From positions 1 to 43,877 of the forward strand of contig WGNB01000016.1 in NCBI GenBank assembly GCA_016124795.1: a stretch of 43,877 nucleotides of DNA. The letters run 5' to 3'. Positions 1 to 8,259 of the stretch are shown piece by piece; the first letter of the stretch is position 1, and each line of letters opens with the position of its first letter. The position numbers and the translations under genes were made by a program. The stretch comes from Rhodopseudomonas sp. (lineage in GTDB: Bacteria; Pseudomonadota; Alphaproteobacteria; Rhizobiales; Xanthobacteraceae). The notes beneath the pieces are model-generated. The model did not search any database. It had not been told where the DNA came from and was given only the letters and a program-made list of their open reading frames with translations.

Positions 1-68
1 AACGTCCGCCGGCCCGGAGGGCAGCTCCTTGACGCGGTCGGCAAAACCGCGCGAGGCCGGCGGACGTT
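1..68. repeat. 14-bp inverted repeat at the window edge
   Basis: AACGTCCGCCGGCC (1-14) is repeated as its exact reverse complement at 55-68, with a 40-bp spacer. Both arms lie inside the partial minus-strand frame. The left arm begins at the window edge, so the repeat may extend further left. Confidence 0.6.
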
Positions 69-93
69 TCAAGGCTGAAGATGTTCTAGCCAT
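1..93 (-). CDS. N-terminal fragment of an unidentified protein
   Basis: An open frame starts at an ATG at 93 and runs off the left edge, so only the first 31 codons are visible. The peptide begins MARTSSALKRPPASRGFAD and is basic, with no recognisable domain. It is divergent from the glycosyltransferase at 238, and the 144-bp gap would hold both promoters. The start is inferred from the open frame and position only. I cannot name the product. Confidence 0.35.
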   Translation of the reverse strand, partial: MARTSSALKRPPASRGFADRVKELPSGPADV

Positions 94-237
94 GGCCGTA
101 ACCTAGTGACTCGATGTGAACATAACAAGAACATTCTAGCGTGGCCCACAATTTACGCAATCGCGGCCGTATCTGGTGGGGCGCTTTTCAAAAGCCCCAT
201 GATACGGTCGCAACTCATGCCCCTGACGGAAGGTTTC

Positions 238-816
238 ATGCTGAGCGTCGTTATCGCCACCCACGAATCCGAGCGCCCGCTGGTGCCGACCCTGGCCGCT
301 TTGGTGCCGGGGGCGATGGCCGGCCTGGTCACGGAGGTGGTCGTCGCCGACGGCGGTTCGACCGATGCCACCGAGGAAGTCGCCGACATCGCCGGCTGCC
401 GGTTCGTCGCTTCTAACGACGCCCTCGGCGACCGACTGAAACGGGCGGCGTCGAGCACCCGAACCCCCTGGCTGATGTTCCTGCGGCCCGGCTGTGTGCC
501 GGAACCGGGCTGGATCGCGGCCTGCGAGAGTTTCATGGAAAGGACGAGCCGCCTCGACGGCGCCGACCGCGCCGCCGTATTCCGGCCGCCGGCCGCGGCC
601 GATCTGTTGCGCCCCGGCCTGTCCGAACTGCTGGCGCTGCTGCGCGTGATGGCCGGCGGCGGCGCGCGGCCCGAACAGGGCCTGCTGATCGCGCGGCGGT
701 TTTACGACGCCGTCGGCGGCCACCCGGCCGGCGCCAACGCCGAAGCCGGACTTCTGCGCAAGCTCGGCCGGCGGCGGGTCTCAATGCTTCCGGCCAGCGC
801 CCGCGCCGCGGACTAG
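238..816 (+). CDS. Small GT2-like glycosyltransferase
   Basis: The protein is about 192 aa and opens with LSVVIATHE, the first strand of a GT-A fold. A VVVADGGSTDAT motif follows at about residues 37-48, the usual nucleotide-sugar-binding segment of family 2 glycosyltransferases (compare DGGSTDGT). The C-terminal half is short and lacks a clear acceptor domain or membrane segment, so this is a compact member and its sugar and acceptor are unknown. I chose the ATG at 238 because GGAAGG at 228-233 is a good ribosome site. ATGs at 217 and 106 are in frame but would add an atypical leader. In related genomes such a gene often lies near moaB, as here, but there is no functional link in the sequence. 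Confidence 0.75.
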   Translation: MLSVVIATHESERPLVPTLAALVPGAMAGLVTEVVVADGGSTDATEEVADIAGCRFVASNDALGDRLKRAASSTRTPWLMFLRPGCVPEPGWIAACESFMERTSRLDGADRAAVFRPPAAADLLRPGLSELLALLRVMAGGGARPEQGLLIARRFYDAVGGHPAGANAEAGLLRKLGRRRVSMLPASARAAD

Positions 817-871
817 ACCACCCTCAAATCCCCGTGTTGCCAACCGCGATAGCCGGGCCCCTCGAAGCGAC

Positions 872-914
872 GGTTCGGCCAGATACTTGACTTTGTCAAC
901 TATCTGGCCGAACC
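872..914. promoter_or_regulatory. 43-bp near-perfect palindrome, probable MarR operator
   Basis: GGTTCGGCCAGATA (872-885) and its exact reverse complement (901-914) flank a second nested palindrome, TTGAC-TTT-GTCAA (887-899). The whole element is two 20-bp arms with one mismatch (886/900) and a 3-bp centre. It ends 7 bp before the ATG of the MarR-GNAT gene, where a ribosome site would be. The inner TTGAC-N3-GTCAA fits a winged-helix dimer site, so autoregulation is the simplest reading. As RNA it would form a hairpin hiding the start. Confidence 0.7.
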
Positions 915-921
915 TCGCGTC

Positions 922-1860
922 ATGAAAACCGACACCTTCGACAGCCAGCACATCGCCCAGGTCCGCCGCTTCAACCGCTTCTACACCCGCCAGATCGGCG
1001 TGCTGCGTAAGAACTATCTCGACAGCCCCTACTCGCTCGGCGAAATGCGCGTCCTCTACGAGCTGTCGCAAGGCCACAACGTCACCGCCAGCGACATCGG
1101 CCGCAGCCTCGATCTCGACGCCGGCTATCTGTCGCGCGTACTGCGCAAATTTGAAAAGAGCGGGCTTGTCAGCCGCACGACCTCAAAGACGGACGCCCGA
1201 CAAAGCCATCTGGCGCTGACCGCCAAGGGCCGCAAAGTCTACGCCCCCGCCGAACAGCGTTCGCAAAGCCACGTCGCCGCCATGCTGACAACCTTGAGCG
1301 AGGCTCAGCAGCAACAATTGGTAATTGCCATGCAGACCATCGAACAATTGCTCGATCAACCGAACTCGACGCCGACGCGGACCTACGCCTTGCGCGCGCC
1401 GCGTCATGGCGACTTCGGCTGGATCGTATCGGTCCACGCCGAAACCTATGCCCGCGAATATGGCTGGGGCGATCCGTTCGAAGGCCTGTGCGCCCAGATC
1501 GTTGCCGACTTCGTCAATAAATTAGATCCGGCGTTCGAGCGCTGCTGGATCGCCGAGATGAACGGCGAGCCGGTCGGTTCGGTGATGCTGGTGAAGGACG
1601 ACGTGCCGGGCGTCGCCCGCATCCGCCTGCTGATCGTCGATCCCAAGGCGCGCGGGCTCGGCCTCGGCAACCGGCTGACGGAAGAATGCGTCGCCTTCGC
1701 GCGGCAAGCCGGCTATCGGAAAATCACGCTATGGACGCACAGTATTCTGACGGCGGCGCGTCATTGTTACGAGAAGGCCGGTTTCACCCTGACGTCGAGC
1801 GAGCCGCGCCACACCTGGGGCCAGGATGTCGTCGCCGAATTCTGGGACATGGATTTGTGA
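922..1860 (+). CDS. MarR-family regulator fused to a GNAT acetyltransferase
   Basis: This 312-aa protein has two domains. Residues about 1-145 are a MarR-type winged helix: the helix-turn-helix SDIGRSLDLDAGYLSRVLRKFEKSGLV is followed by the DAR-containing wing (SKTDARQSHLALTAKG). Residues about 155-312 are a GNAT N-acetyltransferase with the acetyl-CoA loop segment KARGLGLGNRL and a C-terminal CYEKAGF. This MarR-GNAT architecture is known in proteobacteria; substrates are mostly unknown. No Shine-Dalgarno is visible, because a long palindrome occupies that place. The fusion suggests a regulator whose ligand may also be its acetylation substrate, which is inference. Confidence 0.88.
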   Translation: MKTDTFDSQHIAQVRRFNRFYTRQIGVLRKNYLDSPYSLGEMRVLYELSQGHNVTASDIGRSLDLDAGYLSRVLRKFEKSGLVSRTTSKTDARQSHLALTAKGRKVYAPAEQRSQSHVAAMLTTLSEAQQQQLVIAMQTIEQLLDQPNSTPTRTYALRAPRHGDFGWIVSVHAETYAREYGWGDPFEGLCAQIVADFVNKLDPAFERCWIAEMNGEPVGSVMLVKDDVPGVARIRLLIVDPKARGLGLGNRLTEECVAFARQAGYRKITLWTHSILTAARHCYEKAGFTLTSSEPRHTWGQDVVAEFWDMDL

Positions 1861-2078
1861 ACGTCTGGCCGCCTGAGTTCGGCCCGCACAGCATCGCCCA
1901 CCATACAGCGAATGGCAGGCGGCTGCGCCAGCAGGCTATCAATGGCGCCATCGTCGGCCTGGCCCGCCTGCCTCTCCGGTTATCGTCAGAATTCTATGTC
2001 CGACTATCGTCGGGGCTTGGCATCGCCGGCTGCCATCGCCAGTTGAATGCGACCCCAACCCGCAACGGACATTTCCCC

Positions 2079-2873
2079 ATGCAAATCGATTTAACCGGCA
2101 AACGCGCGGTGATCAGCGGCTCGACGCTCGGCATCGGCTTTGCCATCGCCAAGGGCCTGGCGCGGGCCGGCGCCCGCGTCGTCGTCAACGGACGCAGCGA
2201 AACCTCGACCGCCAAGGCGCGCGACCGTCTACTCGCCGACCTGCCAAACGCCGAAGTCGACGCTGTCGCCGCCGACCTCGCCACCGCCGACGGCGTCGCG
2301 CAATTCCTCAAGCAAGTGCCGAAGACCGATATCCTGGTCAACAATCTCGGCATCTTCGAACCCAAGGCGTTCGACGACATCCCCGACGCCGACTGGATGC
2401 GCTTCTTCGAAACCAATGTGATGAGCGGCATCCGGCTGTCGCGCGCCTATGCGCCGGCGATGCGCCAGAACAACTGGGGCCGCATCGTCTTCATCTCGTC
2501 GGAGTCGGGTCTCAGTATTCCCGGCGAGATGGTGCACTATGGCATGACCAAGACCGCGCAGCTTGCGGTATCGCGCGGCCTTGCCACCAGTCTCTCCGGC
2601 ACCGGCGTGACCGTCAACGCGGTGTTGCCCGGTCCGACCCGCTCGGAAGGCGTCGCCGACTTCTTCGGCAAGATCGCCAAGGAGCAAGGCAAGAGCCAGG
2701 CCGACATCGAACGCGATTTCATCGCCACCCACCGGCCGTCGTCGATCATCAAGCGTCTCGCCGAGGTCGAGGAAGTCGCCAACATGGTGGTTTATGTCTG
2801 CTCGCAGCAGGCGTCCGCCACCACCGGCGCGGCACTGCGCGTCGATGGCGGCGTCGTCAATACGATTGGGTAG
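2079..2873 (+). CDS. Short-chain dehydrogenase/reductase (SDR)
   Basis: A classical NAD(P)-dependent oxidoreductase of 264 aa. It shows the cofactor loop GSTLGIG near the N terminus, an NNLG variant of the NNAG motif, a catalytic serine in ISSESG, and YGMTK as the YxxxK catalytic pair. It ends with the usual GAALRVDGGVV segment. The open frame extends far upstream to 1686 over the MarR-GNAT gene, but the ATG at 2079 (MQIDLTGKRAVI) matches the SDR fold start. The 218 bp before it hold no other gene that I can see. The substrate cannot be told from the sequence; many close SDRs act on 3-oxoacyl or sugar-like substrates. Confidence 0.88.
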   Translation: MQIDLTGKRAVISGSTLGIGFAIAKGLARAGARVVVNGRSETSTAKARDRLLADLPNAEVDAVAADLATADGVAQFLKQVPKTDILVNNLGIFEPKAFDDIPDADWMRFFETNVMSGIRLSRAYAPAMRQNNWGRIVFISSESGLSIPGEMVHYGMTKTAQLAVSRGLATSLSGTGVTVNAVLPGPTRSEGVADFFGKIAKEQGKSQADIERDFIATHRPSSIIKRLAEVEEVANMVVYVCSQQASATTGAALRVDGGVVNTIG

Positions 2874-2894
2874 ATAAAAATACACCGCACTAGC

Positions 2895-2983
2895 TGTCAT
2901 CGCCGGGCTTGTCCCGGCGATCCCGTTTAGGCGGTCGTTGTGCCATCCGAAACGAGATGGCCGGGACAAGCCCGGCCATGACG
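2895..2983. repeat. Paired REP-like extragenic repeats
   Basis: Two GC-rich units face each other: one at 2895-2924 contains CGCCGGGCTTGTCCCGGCG and one at 2955-2983 contains TGGCCGGGACAAGCCCGGCCA. Each is itself a stem-loop and the pair is inverted. This GTCAT-GGCCGGGCTTGTCCCGGCC type of element is abundant in Bradyrhizobium and Rhodopseudomonas. It sits between the convergent SDR and moaB and could act as a bidirectional terminator. Confidence 0.75.
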
Positions 2984-3001
2984 GCAATTGGCTGAAAGCG
3001 T

Positions 3002-3565
3002 TTACGCCGTCGCGCCCTTCGATTTTTCCCGACGCAGATGCTCATCGAGCCGCGGCAAAATCTCGACGAAATTGCAAGGCCGATAACGGTAATCGAGCTG
3101 ATGCACCAGAATCTCGTCCCAGCCGTCCTTGCAGGCGCCGGGCGATCCCGGCAGGCAGAAAATGTAGGTCGACTTCGCGACGCCAGCCGTGGCGCGCGTC
3201 TGGATCGCCGAGGTGCCGATCTTCGGATAGCTGACCATCGTGAACAGCGTCGAGAAACCGTCCATCCGCTTCTCGAACAAAGGCTCGACCGCCTCAGGCG
3301 TCACGTCACGTCCGGTAAAACCGGTACCGCCCGTCGAAATCACCACGTCAATGAATTTGTCGTCGATCCAGGCCGTCACTTTTTTGCGGATCTCATCCAC
3401 CTCGTCCTTGACGATGGATCGCTCGGCAAGGGCATGACCGGCAGCGCGAATACGCTCGGCCAGCGTATTGCCGGATTTGTCGTCGGCCAGTTCGCGGGTG
3501 TCGGAGACAGTCAGCACCGCAATGCGAAGCGGGATAAACTGGCGGGTTTCGTCGATACCGGGCAT
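3002..3565 (-). CDS. moaB: Molybdenum cofactor biosynthesis protein MoaB
   Basis: MoaB/MogA family, 187 aa. These proteins adenylylate molybdopterin before metal insertion in molybdenum cofactor synthesis. The fold signature is visible: IAVLTVSDTR near the N terminus, VVISTGGTGFTGRDVTPEA in the middle (the GGTG loop binds molybdopterin), and FCLPGSPGAC further on. The length matches the family. AAAGG about 8 nt upstream supports the ATG at 3565. A perfect 11-bp stem lies just upstream, between it and the zinc peptidase gene, which ends 51 bp away on the same strand. No other moa or moe gene is in the window. Confidence 0.93.
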   Translation of the reverse strand: MPGIDETRQFIPLRIAVLTVSDTRELADDKSGNTLAERIRAAGHALAERSIVKDEVDEIRKKVTAWIDDKFIDVVISTGGTGFTGRDVTPEAVEPLFEKRMDGFSTLFTMVSYPKIGTSAIQTRATAGVAKSTYIFCLPGSPGACKDGWDEILVHQLDYRYRPCNFVEILPRLDEHLRREKSKGATA

Positions 3566-3580
3566 GGGCTTGCCTTTCGT

Positions 3581-3606
3581 TTCCCGGCGCCCTGCGGCGC
3601 CGGGAA
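3581..3606 (-). other. 11-bp perfect hairpin in the moaB leader
   Basis: TTCCCGGCGCC (3581-3591) and GGCGCCGGGAA (3596-3606) pair around the 4-nt loop CTGC. The stem lies between the zinc peptidase stop and the moaB start. No run of T follows on either strand, so it is not a canonical terminator. It may attenuate read-through or protect an mRNA end. Confidence 0.5.
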
Positions 3607-3616
3607 GAACAACCGG

Positions 3617-4534
3617 TTACAATTGGGCCGCCGCGAACGTATTGCAGGCCGACACCTTGCCGGATTTCAACCCGGCCATGAACCAGCGCTGACGCTGGGC
3701 CGACGAACCGTGGGTGAAGGAATCCGGCACGACATAACCGCGCGCCTGCTTCTGCAAGCGGTCGTCGCCGATCGCGGCCGCCGTCTGTAACGCGGCCTCG
3801 ACGTCGCCGGGCTCGATCGACTTCCACCGCTGGTCGGACTGGTTGGCCCAGATGCCGGCGAAGCAATCGGCCTGCAACTCGACGCGCACCTGAAGCCGGT
3901 TGGCCTCGGCCTTGGAGCCGGCCGCCTGCTGCGCCTGATGCACCTTCGGCAGAATGCCGAGCAGGTTCTGAACGTGATGGCCGATCTCATGCGCGATCAC
4001 GTAGGCCTCGGCGAACTCGCAAGCCTTGCCGCTGCAACCGTGGAAACGCACCTGCATGTCGTTAAAGAAAGACGTGTCGAGATAGACCCGCCGGTCGGTC
4101 GGACAATAAAACGGTCCCATCGCCGATTGCGCCATGCCGCAGCCGCCTTGCAGCGAACCGCGAAACAGCACGAGACGCGGCGCGCGATAGCGCTGGCCGG
4201 CATCCTGAAACATCTTGGTCCAGGTGTCCTCGGTATTGCCGAGCACGGCGGCGACGAAATCGCCCATCTGGTCTTTCGGCTTCGAGGTCGTGCCGGACGG
4301 CGCGCGCTGGGTCTGCTGATATTGCGTGCGGGCGCCGTTCACCATCTCCGCGCCATTGATCAGAACGCTCGGATCGATGCCGAGCGCCCAGCCAATCACG
4401 CCGAGCACCAACACCGTTCCAATACCGAGCCCGCCGCCGCCGATATTAAATCCGCTGCCGCCGCCGAACCCGCCGCCGCCACCATCGCGGTCGTCCTCGA
4501 CATTGTCGCTCCGACGGAAGTCATCCCACCGCAT
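3617..4534 (-). CDS. YpfJ-type neutral zinc metallopeptidase
   Basis: A 305-aa protein of the Zn_peptidase (YpfJ) family. A Gly-rich N terminus (about residues 18-38) runs into one membrane segment, GTVLVLGVIGWALGI, so the rest is probably periplasmic. The zinc motif HEIGHH lies at residues 182-187, after CGMAQSAMGPFYCPTD and VYLDTSFF, which are typical of the family. Several cysteines are conserved. AGGGAGTG about 9 nt upstream supports the start. The physiological substrate is unknown. It is transcribed towards moaB and diverges from ccrM. Confidence 0.9.
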   Translation of the reverse strand: MRWDDFRRSDNVEDDRDGGGGGFGGGSGFNIGGGGLGIGTVLVLGVIGWALGIDPSVLINGAEMVNGARTQYQQTQRAPSGTTSKPKDQMGDFVAAVLGNTEDTWTKMFQDAGQRYRAPRLVLFRGSLQGGCGMAQSAMGPFYCPTDRRVYLDTSFFNDMQVRFHGCSGKACEFAEAYVIAHEIGHHVQNLLGILPKVHQAQQAAGSKAEANRLQVRVELQADCFAGIWANQSDQRWKSIEPGDVEAALQTAAAIGDDRLQKQARGYVVPDSFTHGSSAQRQRWFMAGLKSGKVSACNTFAAAQL

Positions 4535-4621
4535 TCAAGTCACTCCCTTGCGAATTTCCGATCATTAACGGGCTTTGTGGCGAATTCCAAACCGGTCGTT
4601 TTTCGACTTTGTTAACCTCTG

Positions 4622-5911
<1,290 letters not shown>

Positions 5912-6385
5912 ACCGCGGCGGCCAAGGCCGTCGCGCGTGCGTTGCAATATTCCAGCCGCAACAAATTACGCCGTGCTTTTTCTGCAACGCGATGCGGCCT
6001 GCAAGGCCTTGGCTGCCAAGGTCCCTGGCTGCCAAGGTCCCTGGCTGCCAAGGTCCCTGGCTGCCAAGGTCCCTGGCTGCCCGCAACGCTAATGACGCAT
6101 TGCCCACTGCGCGCGTTGCTGATCTTGTGCACCGCGAATGTTGCGCATCGCGAAGTTTGTGCGTCGCATTGTCAAATCGCGCATATCCGGCACAAGTAAA
6201 ATCGCCGCAGGCCTTGTCCACGTCGTTATAGCAATACCGTCATTGCCGACGCAGCCGATCTCACGGTAAAAGAGAACGACGGTGCGATTCAAATCTCTGC
6301 CGCCGCTAGCGATATTTATTGAAAGGCGGATCGCGCGTGGCCGATTCCGCGACATTTGAAGAGCAGCATTCGGCACCCACACATC
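5912..6385. other. 474-bp intergenic region with a minisatellite
   Basis: Between ccrM and the FNR-like gene. It holds the 16-bp tandem repeat at 6011-6080 and no supportable gene: frames open here are repetitive readings of the repeat. GATTC (GANTC type) occurs at 6285-6289 and 6343-6347, in the likely promoter of the regulator. No clear terminator follows ccrM. Confidence 0.6.
6011..6080. repeat. 16-bp tandem repeat, four copies plus six bases
   Basis: GGCTGCCAAGGTCCCT is repeated exactly four times (6011-6026, 6027-6042, 6043-6058, 6059-6074), followed by the partial copy GGCTGC. There are no mismatches between copies, so the array is young or kept homogeneous. CCAAGG and CCCTGG make each unit partly self-complementary, so the array can fold. 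Confidence 0.95.
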
Positions 6386-7111
6386 ATGACGCTACCTCCA
6401 CCCGTCCCGAAATCCGGTTGCCCTAATTGCATTCTCGTGGGACGGGGCTTGTGTGGATTTCTGTTCGACATCGGCCTCGACCAACCGTTTCCGGACCTGC
6501 CGCCGATTTCACAAAAACAGGTCGAATTTGCCGCCCGGCGAACGATCTTTCACCGCAACCAGGTCCTCGATGGCGTGCCCGTGATCTGTGACGGTTGGGC
6601 CGCCGCCACGATCAAATTGTCGGACGGCAGCCGGCAAATATTATCCTTCATCCTGCCCGGCGAACTGGTCACCAGCCGGCTGGTGTTTGAATCGCAACTG
6701 GACGTGTCGATCGACAGCATCACCAACGGCAGCTATCGCAGCTTCGATCGAAAGCAATTACGCGCCGCCATCGACCGTTCGCCTCAAACCTTCGACCGGA
6801 TCATGTCGGCCTACAGCACCGAAAGCCGTCGCGCCGATCAACTCATCACGGCGCTCGGCCGGCGCAGCGCGGTCGAGCGGGTAGCGGGCTTGCTCGTCGA
6901 TCTGTGGGACCGCCTCGACCGGCTTGGCAAGATCGAAGGCGACAGCATCGAGTTTCCGCTGCGCCAGACCCACATCGCCGACGCCACCGGCCTGACCACC
7001 GTTTACGTCAACAAAGTGCTTGCCGAATTTCGCAACGACGGCCTGATCGACATCTCCGACCGGCATCTGCAAATTCTCGACATGACGCAGTTGCAGCGTC
7101 AGGTGAACTGA
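6386..7111 (+). CDS. Crp/Fnr regulator with an FNR-like N-terminal Cys cluster
   Basis: About 241 aa. Near the N terminus CPNC followed by Cys gives C-x2-C-x7-C, the spacing of alphaproteobacterial FnrL/FnrN proteins that hold an oxygen-sensitive [4Fe-4S] cluster. A cyclic-nucleotide-binding-type beta roll and dimer helix follow, then a winged helix with HIADATGLTTVYVNKVLAEF. Two features are odd. The internal cysteine that is the fourth ligand in FNR is absent from its usual place, while one cysteine lies earlier in the roll (VICDGW). The recognition helix also lacks the usual E-x2-SR pattern. The ATG at 6386 is taken; an in-frame TTG at 6356 is possible. Neither has a good ribosome site. 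Confidence 0.85.
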   Translation: MTLPPPVPKSGCPNCILVGRGLCGFLFDIGLDQPFPDLPPISQKQVEFAARRTIFHRNQVLDGVPVICDGWAAATIKLSDGSRQILSFILPGELVTSRLVFESQLDVSIDSITNGSYRSFDRKQLRAAIDRSPQTFDRIMSAYSTESRRADQLITALGRRSAVERVAGLLVDLWDRLDRLGKIEGDSIEFPLRQTHIADATGLTTVYVNKVLAEFRNDGLIDISDRHLQILDMTQLQRQVN

Positions 7112-7123
7112 CGCGCGCCGGAT

Positions 7124-7612
7124 TTAGCGTCCGGCCGCCAGCACATCGGCCAGAAATTCAAGCGCTCGTTTGGCGAAAGCCTGCATATTGGCGGCCCGGT
7201 CTGCGCTGCCTGTTTCCAAGGTCACGGCCCGCTCGAGCGGCCCGGCGACAGCAATGCAACTGTGACCGGCGGCATCGCCATAACGGTTTCCACTCGGGCC
7301 GGTCGCGCCGGTTTCCCCAAGTCCCCAGGTCGCCTTCATCGCGTCGCGGACCCGTCTAGCGCCCAGCAAGGCATAGGCTTCGGTCGAGGGCCGCAAACCC
7401 TTCATATCGGCATCGCCGATTCCGAGCAGCGCGGCGCGCGACTGTTTGGTGTAGACCACCGCGCCGCCGATGAAATAGGCCGACGCGCCGGGCACCGCCA
7501 GCAGGGCCGCCGCGATCAGCCCGCCGGTCGAGGACTCGGCAACGGCGATGGTCTCGTTGCGCGCGATCAGAAGCGCGGCGATTTTCTCGGCCAGAGGCGC
7601 CAGACTTTCCAT
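7124..7612 (-). CDS. CinA C-terminal family protein (NMN deamidase type)
   Basis: A 162-aa stand-alone CinA C-terminal domain. AVAESSTGGLIAAAL near the N terminus and the later GATGPSG are the family signatures. Related proteins (PncC) deamidate nicotinamide mononucleotide in pyridine nucleotide recycling. The N-terminal competence/damage-type domain of full CinA is missing, as in PncC. It starts 3 bp after the stop of the uncharacterised protein at 7616-8257 and is probably co-transcribed with it and the aminotransferase. It ends 12 bp from the convergent FNR-like gene. Confidence 0.88.
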   Translation of the reverse strand: MESLAPLAEKIAALLIARNETIAVAESSTGGLIAAALLAVPGASAYFIGGAVVYTKQSRAALLGIGDADMKGLRPSTEAYALLGARRVRDAMKATWGLGETGATGPSGNRYGDAAGHSCIAVAGPLERAVTLETGSADRAANMQAFAKRALEFLADVLAAGR

Positions 7613-7615
7613 GGA

Positions 7616-8257
7616 TCAAGTCTCCATACCGCGACCGAGCTGACACAAGACGCGAAAGACACCGACATCGGCGGCGGGAAATTCTCTCGCCATCCGCGCG
7701 CCGAGCGCCTCGGCATCGGCCTGACGCAACGTATCGATCATCAGCGCGGCCTTGATCTTGCGATCGCCGCCGCGCAGCTTTTCCTCGGTCGAAACCGGCT
7801 GGCCGGAGGTGTCGACGGCACGCCAGATCTCGCCGGCGGCCACATTGATGTCCTTGACCAGTTCATCGACAAGCGCCGTCAAGGCGGCCTCATCGGGCTC
7901 CATATCGAAGCGGACAGTCACCGCATAAGCGCCGCGAAAGGCGCCGCGCCGAAGCGTCCGCAGGCATAAGGTGCGGCTCATATTGGCGAAGACGTGCGAC
8001 ATGATATGGCGCGTCATCGGGGTCGGATTGTCGAGCCGATCGAGATAAGGCTTCGATGTGAGAACGGCCGGCGACTCGACCAGATAGAAGTTGAAATAGC
8101 CGGCACTGCCAGAAATCGCCTGATGGCGACGGCCGAACATGAAGCCGGGCACGGCAAGCCGCTCATTGAGATGTTCGATCTGGAACCAGGTATCGAACTC
8201 GGCATCGTGACCGGGCGCGACGTCATTCCAGATGGCCAGAATGCCCGGTTGCGTCAT
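7616..8257 (-). CDS. Uncharacterised protein, possible dimeric alpha/beta-barrel
   Basis: A 213-aa soluble protein with no signal peptide. It begins MTQPGILAIWNDVAPGHDAEF and continues with WFQIEHLNERLAVPGF, a pattern like DUF4286/EthD-type ferredoxin-like barrels (a strand, then a helix carrying HLxERLxVPG). A second similar half may follow. No catalytic motif is evident. The ATG at 8257 lies 2 bp after the aminotransferase stop, so translation is likely coupled. That coupling suggests a shared pathway in small-molecule or aromatic metabolism, which is inference. Confidence 0.75.
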   Translation of the reverse strand: MTQPGILAIWNDVAPGHDAEFDTWFQIEHLNERLAVPGFMFGRRHQAISGSAGYFNFYLVESPAVLTSKPYLDRLDNPTPMTRHIMSHVFANMSRTLCLRTLRRGAFRGAYAVTVRFDMEPDEAALTALVDELVKDINVAAGEIWRAVDTSGQPVSTEEKLRGGDRKIKAALMIDTLRQADAEALGARMAREFPAADVGVFRVLCQLGRGMET

Positions 8258-8259
8258 CG

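Noticed and set aside
6089-6382. 97-codon minus-strand frame before the FNR-like gene
   Set aside because: No recognisable domain and it occupies the likely promoter region.
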